DNA from: Marinilabiliales bacterium
Lineage (GTDB): Bacteria; Bacteroidota; Bacteroidia; Bacteroidales; SZUA-534
Reading direction: 5' to 3'
NCBI GenBank assembly: GCA_003512955.1
Contig: DOTG01000010.1
Location: 1 to 45,937 of the forward strand
DNA: 45,937 nt
Part shown: positions 8,302 to 17,174 of the stretch, in pieces
How the letters are laid out: the number at the start of each line of letters is the position of its first letter
How positions within the stretch are numbered: position 1 is the stretch's first letter
Made by a program: the position numbers and the translations under genes
The notes under the pieces: generated by a model
Databases searched by the model: none
What the model was told of the DNA's origin: nothing
Seen by the model: the letters and a program-made list of their open reading frames with translations, nothing else

Positions 8302-9414
8302 TTAAAAGCTGATTAAAGCACCTTCGTTCAGCGAAAGGTATCCGGTGGTAATGATATTATCGCCAGATTTTAAGCCATGTGTAATTTCAACCATGCCTTT
8401 ATAGCTGGCCCCCTGCTCAAGGTAAGCTTTTTTAGCAATTGGTTTTTCATCCTGATCAACGGCAACATAAACATAATTTCCTTTTGTATCGGTCTGAATC
8501 AGGTTAATTGGCACAGTTACAGCTTTTTCAGTTTTATAATCGTTGATTTTTAAAACCGCGATCATGTTTGCTTTCATCGAAGTGCTGTTGTTGTTTAAGC
8601 GTACTTCAACTTTAAACGAACGGTTAACCGGGCTAATGTATTTGCTGGCATTGGTAATGGTTGCCATCATTTCCTGATCCAGGTCGGGGAAATAAACAAT
8701 AACAGAATCGCCGGTATTGATTTTTGTTCCATAAGCTTCAGCCACATCGGCCACAATTTTAATTGATGAGAAATTAATAACCGTAGCAATAGGAAAACCA
8801 GCCGAAACCGTTTGCCCCACTTTAATAGGGAGGTCCTCAACCGTGCCGTCAATAGGTGAAGTGATACGCGTATCGCTTAGCATTTTTTCGGTTGCAGCTA
8901 AACCGCTTTCGGCAGCTTCTTTATTGGTTTTGGCCTGTAAGTAGGCTACTTCCGAACCAATTTTCTGATCCCATAATGCTTTTTGTTTTTCGTAAACACT
9001 TACAGCTAAATCGTATTGAGTTTTAACCTGGTCGTATTGTTTCTGGTAAGCCTCAGCATCTACCGAAGCTATAACCTGGCCTTTGCTAACACGTTGCCCA
9101 AGTTTAACATGGATTTTATCAATCGAACCCCCTTGAACTTTTGGATAAACCGATACGTTATCTTCGCCATCCAGCTTTCCATTAACCTCAATATAATGTT
9201 TAAATTCAACAGGTTTAATTTCCTGCACTTTAACCAGGGTACCTTTATCTACTTTAGTGGTATCGGCTATCTGCTTCTCTAATTCGGCTATCTCTTCCTG
9301 CAACATAACAACCTCTTGTTGTTTGCTTGCAATTTTCTTTCTGATGGTGTCACTATCGGCCCCGCATGAAGCCAGCAGGATAATAATAGGTAGGGTTTTA
9401 AAAAGTGTTTTCAT
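8302..9414 (-). CDS. Efflux membrane fusion lipoprotein (HlyD/AcrA type)
   Basis: This is the periplasmic adaptor linking the RND pump to the outer-membrane channel. It has 370 residues with a lipoprotein signal (LLASC, lipidated Cys17), as in AcrA. A short coiled coil follows (KKIASKQQEVVMLQEEIAELEKQIAD). The lipoyl-type half-motif KVQGGSIDKIHVKLGQRVSKGQVIA comes next, then the hairpin region and its partner half ITSPIDGTVEDLPIKVGQTVSAG, followed by a beta-barrel domain and membrane-proximal end. It lies 25 bases downstream of the TolC-like gene and 18 bases upstream of the pump gene. Confidence 0.93.
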   Translation of the reverse strand: MKTLFKTLPIIILLASCGADSDTIRKKIASKQQEVVMLQEEIAELEKQIADTTKVDKGTLVKVQEIKPVEFKHYIEVNGKLDGEDNVSVYPKVQGGSIDKIHVKLGQRVSKGQVIASVDAEAYQKQYDQVKTQYDLAVSVYEKQKALWDQKIGSEVAYLQAKTNKEAAESGLAATEKMLSDTRITSPIDGTVEDLPIKVGQTVSAGFPIATVINFSSIKIVADVAEAYGTKINTGDSVIVYFPDLDQEMMATITNASKYISPVNRSFKVEVRLNNNSTSMKANMIAVLKINDYKTEKAVTVPINLIQTDTKGNYVYVAVDQDEKPIAKKAYLEQGASYKGMVEITHGLKSGDNIITTGYLSLNEGALISF

Positions 9415-9439
9415 GTTATATCTTTATTTGTTGAATGAA

Positions 9440-10852
9440 TTACTCGTTTTTACTTAATATTTTTTCCAATCTGTTTTTCGATGACACTAACTCCTGAATG
9501 GCCTGATAATAATTCGATTGGACTGTTAGGTACTGATTTTGAATGGTGGTAAGATCGGTACTTGAAATGACTCCGTTCTGGAATTTGATTAATCCCCGGT
9601 TATAGATTTTTTTTGCCAGTTCCAGATTTTTTGCTTCAGAAGCAAATTTGTCGCGGGCGGCTATCAACGACGAACGGCTGCTGTAATATTCCAGTTTTAA
9701 CCCGTTTGAAGCTTGTTCCATGGTGTTTTGGGCCTTTTCCAGTTCGATTTTTGCCTGAACTACTTTCGAATTCCGTTGCCCACTGCTGAAAATCGGGATA
9801 CTCATACTCGCTCCAATAATGTGTGGTGGAGTAAAAGAAAAAGCATTTTCATTGAATTCTTTCTGGTATTGATAAAATGCAGCTAAATCAGGCAAATAGG
9901 CCGCTTTGTTTAATTTTAACAACAATTCCGAGACTTTTACTTGCGATTGAAGCATTTGATAATTTATATTATTTTCAATAACAAAGTCAGCTAATAATAG
10001 CTGTTCATAAGCAATTGAATTTATCAGGTTACCCATGTTATCGGTCAATTCAAGATGGGCATCAATATTTAGCCCCAATTGAATCTTCAACAGTTTTTCA
10101 GCAATATCCGCTAATCGGGTAATCAGGTCTAATGAAGTTTTAACATTTGTCACCGTTATTTGCATCTGGTCCACATCGGTTTCTTCAATAAACCCTTGTT
10201 TGCCGATAGCCTGAATATCGGTTAAAGTTTTGGTCAGGTTTTGATAGGTGGAGTCAAGAATCGATTGGTTCTCGCGGGCAATCAAAACGCTGAAATAGCT
10301 GTTCTTTATTGATTCCAGCACATCCTGCCTCGATTTTACCCGGTTCATTTCCGATAAACCTTTATATACCTTCGCCGATTGTAACCCCACAAGATAAGAA
10401 CCACTGAAAAGCAATTGCGAAACTGTGGCAGTAGCATTCAAACTCCATTTCATATCATTAGGGTCTGTTTGTTCAGGCATTCCAGGATTCTCAATATTTC
10501 CAAGTGTTGGATCATCAGATATATTTCCTAACACAGAATCGGCATGAAACATCCAAAAACCTAATGAACTTAAGCTTGAAAAATCTTCAATGCTTGCTGA
10601 AAGTTTAGGAGTGTATGATCCAGAAATGGTTGCACTTGCCTGTGGCAACCCAATGGCAGTAGTTTCCCACACCTTTTTCTTGGCCGATTCCACGTCAAGG
10701 TCGGCATTTAAGATCGATTGGTTGTTGGTTAAGGCAAATTCTTGTGCCTGCAATAGCGACAACCTGTAAACGCTGTCAGTTTGGGCAAAGGAACCTGAGG
10801 CACCTATCCCAACTAAAATCATTGAAATAAATAGTAGTTTCAGTCGAATCAT
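9440..10852 (-). CDS. TolC-family outer-membrane efflux channel
   Basis: This is the outer-membrane exit duct of the efflux system. It has 470 residues with a signal peptide ending near SFAQ. The two repeated OEP halves are visible: a first block with LSLLQAQEFALTNNQSILNADLDVESAKKKV and a second with ASMSIPIFSSGQRNSKVVQAKIELEKAQ, each followed by long alpha-helical, Gln/Asn-rich stretches. The start lies 6 bases after the stop of the TetR-type regulator, so the regulator and the pump genes form one transcription unit. Confidence 0.93.
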   Translation of the reverse strand: MIRLKLLFISMILVGIGASGSFAQTDSVYRLSLLQAQEFALTNNQSILNADLDVESAKKKVWETTAIGLPQASATISGSYTPKLSASIEDFSSLSSLGFWMFHADSVLGNISDDPTLGNIENPGMPEQTDPNDMKWSLNATATVSQLLFSGSYLVGLQSAKVYKGLSEMNRVKSRQDVLESIKNSYFSVLIARENQSILDSTYQNLTKTLTDIQAIGKQGFIEETDVDQMQITVTNVKTSLDLITRLADIAEKLLKIQLGLNIDAHLELTDNMGNLINSIAYEQLLLADFVIENNINYQMLQSQVKVSELLLKLNKAAYLPDLAAFYQYQKEFNENAFSFTPPHIIGASMSIPIFSSGQRNSKVVQAKIELEKAQNTMEQASNGLKLEYYSSRSSLIAARDKFASEAKNLELAKKIYNRGLIKFQNGVISSTDLTTIQNQYLTVQSNYYQAIQELVSSKNRLEKILSKNE

Positions 10853-10858
10853 GGTTTG

Positions 10859-11482
10859 TTATTCATTTAAATAGTTAGAAAATTCTTGTAAATACTTGTT
10901 TAATAGTGGCTCACCCTTATCTGTAATCAAACCCCGAAGGTAATAGGTGGTCATTTCTTTAATGGTTTCGGCACTTTTAGCCTCGGCTCCCCAAAACATA
11001 TTTTCCTCTTTCAGTTTTTCAATCCGTTCGGCATGCAATTGGGCAATCACCTCTTCGTTAATATCGTTACGGTATAGCCCTTCAAGCTTTCCGTTTTTAA
11101 TATTTGCCCGTATCATTACCATAAATAGGTCATGGAACTCCAACCTCCAATGCTCGTAGAGTTCTGCATAATATTTTGTCAAATCATAAACAGCCACAGG
11201 GTTCATAGCTTGTATAAACTTCACCATAAAAAGATTTATCCGGATCAATTCTTCTACCGGGTTGTTTGATTGCTCTGAAATGTTGGTAAGGTTGTTTTTA
11301 GCTTTAAAATATTCACTTTCCAGAATCTGAACAATCAATTGGTTTTTGTCAGTTACCACTTGATATAATGTCCTTTTTGAGATTCCCAAACTGGAGGAAA
11401 TATCGTCCATGCTGATGCTTTTGATACCAAAGCTCCGCATCAATCCGGTTGACTTTTCTATTATTTGGTTTTTCTCAATCAT
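10859..11482 (-). CDS. TetR/AcrR-family transcriptional regulator
   Basis: The protein has 207 residues. The N-terminal helix-turn-helix is clear: IIEKSTGLMRSFGIKSISMDDISSSLGISKRTLYQVV (residues about 7-45), with the typical SKRTLYQ recognition helix. The C-terminal half is helical and would bind a ligand. It is the first gene of the efflux operon, which implies autoregulation together with tolC, the fusion protein and the pump, probably as a repressor relieved by a pump substrate. This regulatory role is inferred from position and family. Confidence 0.9.
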   Translation of the reverse strand: MIEKNQIIEKSTGLMRSFGIKSISMDDISSSLGISKRTLYQVVTDKNQLIVQILESEYFKAKNNLTNISEQSNNPVEELIRINLFMVKFIQAMNPVAVYDLTKYYAELYEHWRLEFHDLFMVMIRANIKNGKLEGLYRNDINEEVIAQLHAERIEKLKEENMFWGAEAKSAETIKEMTTYYLRGLITDKGEPLLNKYLQEFSNYLNE

Positions 11483-11507
11483 GAAATAAAAAAACTATAA
11501 ACACGTT

Positions 11508-11525
11508 CAAAGTTTCCAAAGTTTC
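11508..11525. promoter_or_regulatory. Tandem CAAAGTTTC direct repeat upstream of the efflux operon
   Basis: CAAAGTTTC occurs twice back to back at 11508-11516 and 11517-11525, about 26 bases upstream of the tetR start. The position suits an operator or promoter part, but TetR proteins usually bind palindromes, so the assignment is tentative. Confidence 0.25.
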
Positions 11526-11527
11526 AA

Positions 11528-11755
11528 TTAAACCGGTTTTTTTACGTAAAATTCCGGTCCCATATCCCGCGATACAAATCCGGTGCGAAAATAGGGATAG
11601 ATTAAAGACACCCCGAATAAAAATCGGCGAATGGGGAAAAGTTGTCGGTGAAAGGCTGTTTTAAAGGTTGCGCCCTTTCCGGCTGACACATCGGAAGGTA
11701 AAATTCTCTCATTTATGCTTCTTGTTTGAGTCCCCTGCTCCACAAAATACTTCAC
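11528..11755 (-). CDS. Doubtful small reading frame, 75 residues
   Basis: An open frame of 75 codons begins with GTG at 11755 and ends at 11528. The product has no recognised domain and would be basic and aromatic (RRFLFGVSLIYPYFRTGF). The frame fills most of the 433-base gap between tetR and the DUF1893 gene. The underlying DNA also holds TATCCC/GGGATA inverted arms near 11565-11600, so it may be a structured or dispersed repeat instead of a gene. I found no promoter-like motif. Treat as unproven. Confidence 0.22.
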   Translation of the reverse strand: MKYFVEQGTQTRSINERILPSDVSAGKGATFKTAFHRQLFPIRRFLFGVSLIYPYFRTGFVSRDMGPEFYVKKPV

Positions 11756-11915
11756 CTTTAATTCTGATATTACCGAATAGCTACATCTGTAATATCAAAC
11801 AGAAAGAAAATGAAACAGTTAGTTGTGGTGCGGCTTCTTTAAATCAGGGAATACAAAGAAAACATAAAACACAGAATTTCTAAGAAGTCATCCCGCAATT
11901 TGCGAATTTAAAGTA
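11756..11915. other. Gene-poor interval with an 8-base inverted repeat
   Basis: Together with the doubtful frame next to it, this makes 11483-11915 the longest stretch without a confident gene. The only clear structure is GATATTAC at 11766-11773 facing GTAATATC at 11789-11796, a perfect 8-base inverted repeat with a 15-base spacer. It has no T-run, so an operator or RNA hairpin is possible. I see nothing else in it. Confidence 0.4.
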
Positions 11916-12332
11916 TTAACGGTTTTCAAAAAACTGTTTCACTTTTTCAAGCATTTTTGCAGGATCTGTCTCCCCTTTGGCCAACTGTTCCATGGGGCAT
12001 AAACCGGTTCTGTCGCGGTTTTCAATGGCCTCAACTTTCTTTTTGTATTTCAAAGTAATTCCATACCTTTCGCAAACCTGATGCGCTGTGGTAGTGGTCA
12101 ATTCAGCATAAATAGCCTTTATTCCTCCATAAACAGCCAACAAGGCAGCCGCTTTACCTATCACTTTATCGGCAATGCTGGCGCCGTCCGCAAATGCAGG
12201 TTTACCCGTAACCAACTGATACAAGGGTTTAATCCCGCGCCCATTGGTAACCCATTGTTTATCATTTTTTACGGCAACCATGGAATGCTCACCGTCTTGG
12301 AATAATTGCACCGCCTTTTCTAAATCTTTCAT
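11916..12332 (-). CDS. DUF1893 family protein
   Basis: This is a cytoplasmic protein of 138 residues matching DUF1893. Family hallmarks are the GRGIKPLYQLV segment, the central GASIADKVIGKAAALLAVYGGIKAIYAE block and a C-terminal RDRTGLCPMEQL. Family members are small uncharacterised proteins distantly related to the cytidine-deaminase fold, without an assigned reaction. Here the Cys in LCPME is present. The gene stands alone and is divergent from the exported protein at 12471. Confidence 0.75.
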   Translation of the reverse strand: MKDLEKAVQLFQDGEHSMVAVKNDKQWVTNGRGIKPLYQLVTGKPAFADGASIADKVIGKAAALLAVYGGIKAIYAELTTTTAHQVCERYGITLKYKKKVEAIENRDRTGLCPMEQLAKGETDPAKMLEKVKQFFENR

Positions 12333-12411
12333 CCTTTTTATCGTCGAATTCTCACTCTAAAATACAGTATCTCCAATTAATCGGGTCGAATCTGCATCGA
12401 AGGGCTAAAAA

Positions 12412-12443
12412 TATGAATTATTCTAAGAACCATGTTATTTTTG
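12412..12443 (+). promoter_or_regulatory. Bacteroidota-type promoter for the gene at 12471
   Basis: TATTTTTG at 12436-12443 matches the -7 consensus TAnnTTTG, and TATG at 12412-12415 is a 3-of-4 match to the -33 TTTG with a 20-base spacer. The start codon is 27 bases further on. The motif lies within the longer in-frame extension, so it supports the ATG at 12471 over the one at 12432. Confidence 0.55.
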
Positions 12444-12470
12444 ACACATTCAATTTTTAATACAGCACCA

Positions 12471-13157
12471 ATGAACAAAACCGCTTCTTTTCTGATGCTT
12501 TTTATGGCCGGGGTTTATACAGGTTATACTCAAAAATGTACTTTGTATGTTCCCAATAAAATAGGAGCCGTTATTGAAACCACCAGTTACGACAAAAAGG
12601 GGAAAGAGACCGGGACCAATACCCTTACTATTAAAGCCATTACCAATGTGGCAGAGGGAACTCAGTTTTTGGTAGAAAATATATCGAAACAGAAAAAATC
12701 GGAGGAAGTGCCCCCAACGGAATATACATTTTTGTGCAAGGGCGACCGTTTTGTTATGGATATGAAACAATTTGTCCCAAAAGAGCAGGTCCAGTCTTAT
12801 AAAGATGCCAAAATTGAGGCAACAGACCTGGATTATCCAGCAACGATGCAGGTAGGTCAATCGCTGGCTGATGGCCGCATTACCGTATCGCTCACTCAGG
12901 AAGGGATGCCCATTCCCATGGTAACCTCCGTGGATATTTTAAACCGTAAAGTTACCGGCCGCGAAGATGTTGTTACCCGTGCCGGGAGTTTCAATTGTTA
13001 CAAAATAGAATATGATGTAGCCATTAAAATGATGTTCAAGATAAATTTCAAAGTCACCGAATGGGTTGCGGAAAACGTGGGCTCTGTTAAAAGCGAAACC
13101 CGCGATACCAATGGCAAATTAAGTGGCTCAACCTTATTGACGCGTCTTGTAAATTAA
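12471..13157 (+). CDS. Exported DUF3108-like (TapB-like) protein
   Basis: The protein has 228 residues from the ATG at 12471, with a signal peptide (NKTASFLMLFMAGVYTGYTQ). An upstream in-frame ATG at 12432 would precede the promoter motif and bury the signal peptide, so I rejected it. The pattern IGAVIETTSYDKKGKETGTNTLTIK, followed later by GREDVVTRAGSFNCYKIEYDV and WVAENVGSVKSETRD, resembles DUF3108-like periplasmic proteins of Bacteroidota, predicted to be beta-rich and of unknown role. A strong terminator follows immediately, so it is probably a single-gene transcript. Confidence 0.65.
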   Translation: MNKTASFLMLFMAGVYTGYTQKCTLYVPNKIGAVIETTSYDKKGKETGTNTLTIKAITNVAEGTQFLVENISKQKKSEEVPPTEYTFLCKGDRFVMDMKQFVPKEQVQSYKDAKIEATDLDYPATMQVGQSLADGRITVSLTQEGMPIPMVTSVDILNRKVTGREDVVTRAGSFNCYKIEYDVAIKMMFKINFKVTEWVAENVGSVKSETRDTNGKLSGSTLLTRLVN

Positions 13158-13180
13158 GCAGCTCGCTTGATTAATTGCCC

Positions 13181-13218
13181 AAATCCGTATGGTAGCTTTC
13201 CATACGGATTTTTTTTAT
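13181..13218 (+). terminator. Strong intrinsic terminator
   Basis: AAATCCGTATGG (13181-13192) and CCATACGGATTT (13200-13211) form a perfect 12-base stem with a 7-base loop, followed by a run of T. It ends the transcript of the gene at 12471-13157. Confidence 0.9.
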
Positions 13219-13242
13219 TTTTAATGCGTCAATTTCAAGTTC

Positions 13243-14490
13243 ATGAAAAATATCCAATTTTTACTAATCGTGTTTGCCATAAGTGCGGGCGCCTCTATGG
13301 CTCAAGATAGTCTATACATCAGGGGTGTGATAAACCAATTATGTTCTGAAAAATTTGCAGGCCGGGGCTATGTAAACCACGGCGATGCTAAAGCTGCTAA
13401 ATTCCTGAGCAAGGAACTTGAAAAAAAAGGGGTTTTACCTTTTGGCAGTAGCTATTTTCAAGAATTTAGCTTTCCCATGAATACTTTTCCCGGGGATATG
13501 AATGCCGCGGTTGATTCTGTTGAATTATCCGCGGTTGCTGATTACGTGGTCTCGCCCGATTGCCCATCAATTAAAGGAACCTACGGATTGGTTTATCTAC
13601 CTGCAAGTTGCGACACCAGTGACCATGTGTTAGATAGCTTAAAGGCAATAGATTTTACAGGGGAAATAGTGGTTGCCCCCTTTCTAAAACGCAGTTGGAG
13701 AGAAGGAAACCCTTTCCGTTCGTCAGGTTGGGCAATCCCAAAGAAAAGTATTTATTGGTGGGCTTCTACCGGACACGAAGTGGCAGCAACCCCTTTATTG
13801 TTCATCCGTGACTCTGCGCTATTGATGCAACCAAAAACCATTCGCTTAGCTATTGAAAACCATTTTATTGAAAACCACAAAACTCAAAATGTATTAGCAT
13901 TTATTCATGGCGCCCAAATACCTGATTCCTTTATTGTATTTACGGCACATTACGACCACTTGGGACGGATGGGAAAAGGGAACCTTTTTACAGGTGCCAA
14001 CGATAATGCCAGTGGAACAACGATGCTTCTTGCTTTGGCCAACTATTTTACCCAAAAAGGGAATAAACCCAAATATAGTATCGCTTTCCTCTTTTTTGCG
14101 GCTGAAGAGGCAGGACTTCTTGGAAGTATCTATTATGTGGAACATCCTGTATTTCCATTATCAAAAATTAAAACACTCATTAACCTTGACATGGTAGGTT
14201 CGGGTTCCGAAGGAATTTCAGTAGTAAATGGAGAAGCCAACCCTAATATTGTAGCGCAACTTAATACCCTAAACCAAATAGGTGGTTACCTTCCCGACAT
14301 TAAAGCGGGTGGCGAATCGTGTAACAGCGACCATTGTTTCTTTCATAAAGCGGGAGTGCCCTCCGTATTCATCTTTACACGGGGTCCTGAATGTAAAGAA
14401 TATCACAACCTGAAAGATACTCCCGCAAACCTCCCATTGACCAAGTTTTGGGAATTACAGTCCCTTTTAATCAAGTTTACAGATTTTTAA
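13243..14490 (+). CDS. Exported M28-family zinc aminopeptidase
   Basis: This is a secreted or periplasmic metallopeptidase of 415 residues with a signal peptide ending near SMAQ. The co-catalytic two-zinc site of family M28 is complete: His236 in TAHYDHLG, Asp254 in GANDNASGT, catalytic Glu288 with Glu289 in AAEEAG, Asp316 in NLDMVG and His388 in EYHNLKDTP. The region before it (residues about 90-210) is a long insertion compatible with a PA-type lid domain. The gene is preceded by a terminator and stands alone. It probably trims peptides for nutrition; the specificity is not visible. Confidence 0.9.
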   Translation: MKNIQFLLIVFAISAGASMAQDSLYIRGVINQLCSEKFAGRGYVNHGDAKAAKFLSKELEKKGVLPFGSSYFQEFSFPMNTFPGDMNAAVDSVELSAVADYVVSPDCPSIKGTYGLVYLPASCDTSDHVLDSLKAIDFTGEIVVAPFLKRSWREGNPFRSSGWAIPKKSIYWWASTGHEVAATPLLFIRDSALLMQPKTIRLAIENHFIENHKTQNVLAFIHGAQIPDSFIVFTAHYDHLGRMGKGNLFTGANDNASGTTMLLALANYFTQKGNKPKYSIAFLFFAAEEAGLLGSIYYVEHPVFPLSKIKTLINLDMVGSGSEGISVVNGEANPNIVAQLNTLNQIGGYLPDIKAGGESCNSDHCFFHKAGVPSVFIFTRGPECKEYHNLKDTPANLPLTKFWELQSLLIKFTDF

Positions 14491-14730
14491 TCTCCTAATT
14501 AGCACAAATAAAATATTAATGATTTAGAAAAACAGGATGGTTCGGAACGGAACGGCTTCTCTAAACCGCGTGAAGAAAACCTAATGTAAAATCTTCATCC
14601 TCAAAATAACCGTGCTACAACTTACAGGAAGTAGAAATTTGGTTTACCGAAAAAAAAGGCTATTTAGCCGATAAAACTTTGTAGCCCCTGAATTTGTTTG
14701 CAACATTTGAGTTTTTAAAATTACGTTCGA

Positions 14731-15882
14731 ATGAAATATTGGGCATTGATCATCTTTTTAACCATTTTTTTTGGAACCTTCTTGTTAGGTTCCTGGTATG
14801 TATTTAATCGAGGTATGCAGGCCTTACCACAAGGAGCACTCCGTACTGTTTTCCCCTGGATATTTTGGGGTCTTGCTGCCACATTTATCGTAGGACAGTT
14901 TTTAGAACGGGGCCAACCCTTTTTAGCTGGTAAGCTGGTTACCTATGTAGGTTCTTTTTGGCTAGTAACCCTTTGGTACCTGTTTATGATGATTCTTCTT
15001 ATTGATGTCGTCCGGTTGGGGAATCACTTTACCGGTTTTATCCCCGCCAGCTGGACAGAATCCTTTTTAAGTGGAAAAAACCTATTTATAGGTGTTTCGG
15101 TGGTAACACTTATTTTAGTTATCGGGGGACACATCAATGCACTGATTCCCAGAATCATTCCGGTAGAAGTGCCGATAGATAAAAAGGCAACCGCTCAAAA
15201 AGAAATTAAAGTGGCTTTGGTGACTGACATACACATGGGTTTTATTATTGGCAACCGTCGGGTAAAACGGATGGTTAAAAAAATAAATGAGCAAAACCCA
15301 GACTTGGTATTGTTTGGAGGCGATTTGGTGGATCACAATCCCCTTCCAGTCATCAAATGGGAAATGGGTAGGCATTTCAAACAATTGAACCCTCCGCTTG
15401 GTGTGTATGCCGTTACAGGGAACCATGAATATATTGGTCATCCTGAGGTTAGCATCGACTACCTTTCACAATTTGGCATCCGCTACCTACGCGATACGCT
15501 CATAAATGTGGATGGTGTTTTGTTGCTCGGGGGTCGCGAGGATAAAGACAAAATGCGGTTTACCGGTGAAAAGCGGAAACCCATTGCCTCCTTGGTAAAC
15601 GGAGCAGACAAAAGCTTGCCGATTCTTTTGTTGGATCATCAACCAGTGGAATTTGATCAGGTGGCACAAACCGGAGTCGATTTGATGATGTCGGGACATA
15701 CCCACCATGGGCAATTTTGGCCTTTTAGCTTCATCACCCAAAAAGTGTATGAACTGGATTGGGGCTTTTTGAAAAAAGGAGACACCCATTATTATGTTTC
15801 GTCGGGATTTGGTTCCTGGGGGCCGCCCGTGAGGATTGGAAGCCGATCGGAGATTGTCATCTTTACAATTAAATTGAATTAA
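14731..15882 (+). CDS. Membrane-anchored metallophosphoesterase
   Basis: The protein has 383 residues. The first 140 contain four hydrophobic helices. The rest is a calcineurin-type phosphoesterase domain with its metal-binding motifs in order: VTDIHMG, FGGDLVDH, VTGNHEY, and MSGHTHHGQFWPF. This architecture matches the YkuE/YaeI-like group, some of which act on lipid phosphates such as UDP-diacylglucosamine analogues; the substrate here is unknown. It converges with the aminotransferase gene, and a bidirectional terminator lies between them. Confidence 0.88.
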   Translation: MKYWALIIFLTIFFGTFLLGSWYVFNRGMQALPQGALRTVFPWIFWGLAATFIVGQFLERGQPFLAGKLVTYVGSFWLVTLWYLFMMILLIDVVRLGNHFTGFIPASWTESFLSGKNLFIGVSVVTLILVIGGHINALIPRIIPVEVPIDKKATAQKEIKVALVTDIHMGFIIGNRRVKRMVKKINEQNPDLVLFGGDLVDHNPLPVIKWEMGRHFKQLNPPLGVYAVTGNHEYIGHPEVSIDYLSQFGIRYLRDTLINVDGVLLLGGREDKDKMRFTGEKRKPIASLVNGADKSLPILLLDHQPVEFDQVAQTGVDLMMSGHTHHGQFWPFSFITQKVYELDWGFLKKGDTHYYVSSGFGSWGPPVRIGSRSEIVIFTIKLN

Positions 15883-15903
15883 AATTTTTACCTGGTTGAA
15901 ACC

Positions 15904-15947
15904 AAAAAAATCCGGCAAATACGAACATGTTGCCGGACTTTTTTTAG
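15904..15947. terminator. Bidirectional terminator between convergent genes
   Basis: TCCGGCAA (15911-15918) and TTGCCGGA (15930-15937) form an 8-base stem with an 11-base loop. A run of A precedes it and a run of T follows it, so it can stop transcription of the phosphoesterase gene and of the aminotransferase gene. Confidence 0.85.
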
Positions 15948-15958
15948 ATATCTAGAAT

Positions 15959-17158
15959 TTATAATGTCCTTCCCGGATAAGCCAATAAAGCTTTTTCCAA
16001 GGTTTCCATCGCTTTCTTTAAATCTTCAATTTTTAGTACATAGGCAATCCGGACTTCGTTATAACCTTTGCCCTTTGTAGAGTAAAAGCCACTTGCCGGA
16101 GCCATCATCACTGTCTGGTTGTTGTATTCAAAATCGCTCAATATCCATTGACAGAATTTTTCGCTATCGTCAATCGGAAGTTTTACGATAGTGTAAAAGG
16201 CTCCTTTCGGTTTCGGGCAAATAACCCCTTCCATTTTGTTTAAAGCTTCAACTGTATAGTCGCGACGGGCAATATACTCGTCATATACTTCATCAAAATA
16301 TTCTTTTGGGGTATCTAAAGAAGCTTCTGCTGCAATTTGACCGAAACTTGGGGGGCTTAACCGGGCCTGGGCGAATTTTAAAGCGGTAGAAATTACCTCA
16401 CAGTTTTTTGAGACTAACGCTCCAATGCGGGTTCCGCAAGAGCTGTAGCGTTTTGATACCGAATCGACCATGATGACATTTTGCTGGATGTCTTCCAAAA
16501 GCATGGCCGAAAAATGACGGTTTCCATCGTAACAGAATTCCCGGTAAACCTCATCGGAATAGATATAAAGATCATGCTTCTTTGCAATATCGGCCAACTT
16601 CCGGAGCTCCTGCTCACTGTATAAATAACCTGTGGGATTGCTGGGGTTACAAACCATTATCCCCTTAGTTTTTTCGTGAATCAGTTCCTCAAATTTTTCG
16701 ATGGGTGGCAAGGCAAAACCATCGTGTATGGAGGCTGTTACCGGAACCATTTTTACACCCGCCATCACGGCAAAGGCATTGTAGTTGGCATAAAAAGGTT
16801 CGGGGATAATTACCTCATCTCCTGCATTTAACGTGCTCTGGAAAGCAAAGAGTAATGCTTCAGAACCGCCGGTGGTTATTAAAATATCTGAAAACTGTAC
16901 ATCAATACCCAGGTTTTGGTAATAACCAGCCAATTTTCGGCGGTACGATTCGTTTCCTGCCGAATGGCTATATTCTATAACCTTGTCGGTAATATTGCGC
17001 ACGGCATTCAGTGCTACTTCCGGGGTTTTTATATCTGGTTGCCCAATGTTTAAATGATACACTTTCCTTCCTTTGCGTTTTGCCTCTTCGGCAAATGGAA
17101 CCAACTTACGGATTGGTGAAGCTGGCATCTGGGTTCCTTTAATTGATATTTGTGGCAT
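15959..17158 (-). CDS. PLP-dependent class I/II aminotransferase
   Basis: This is a cytoplasmic fold-type I aminotransferase of 399 residues, probably acting on aspartate or a related amino acid. Visible features are the substrate-side NIGQPDI (residues 37-43), ITTGGSEA (cofactor phosphate), NPSNPTG with Asn171 and Asn174, YSDEVY with Asp202, the Schiff-base Lys236 in DSVSKRYSSCG, and Arg244. It is the second gene after the DUF1573 gene, with a 16-base gap, so they share a promoter. The exact substrate cannot be told from sequence. Confidence 0.9.
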   Translation of the reverse strand: MPQISIKGTQMPASPIRKLVPFAEEAKRKGRKVYHLNIGQPDIKTPEVALNAVRNITDKVIEYSHSAGNESYRRKLAGYYQNLGIDVQFSDILITTGGSEALLFAFQSTLNAGDEVIIPEPFYANYNAFAVMAGVKMVPVTASIHDGFALPPIEKFEELIHEKTKGIMVCNPSNPTGYLYSEQELRKLADIAKKHDLYIYSDEVYREFCYDGNRHFSAMLLEDIQQNVIMVDSVSKRYSSCGTRIGALVSKNCEVISTALKFAQARLSPPSFGQIAAEASLDTPKEYFDEVYDEYIARRDYTVEALNKMEGVICPKPKGAFYTIVKLPIDDSEKFCQWILSDFEYNNQTVMMAPASGFYSTKGKGYNEVRIAYVLKIEDLKKAMETLEKALLAYPGRTL

Positions 17159-17174
17159 AACAATGCGAATTAAA

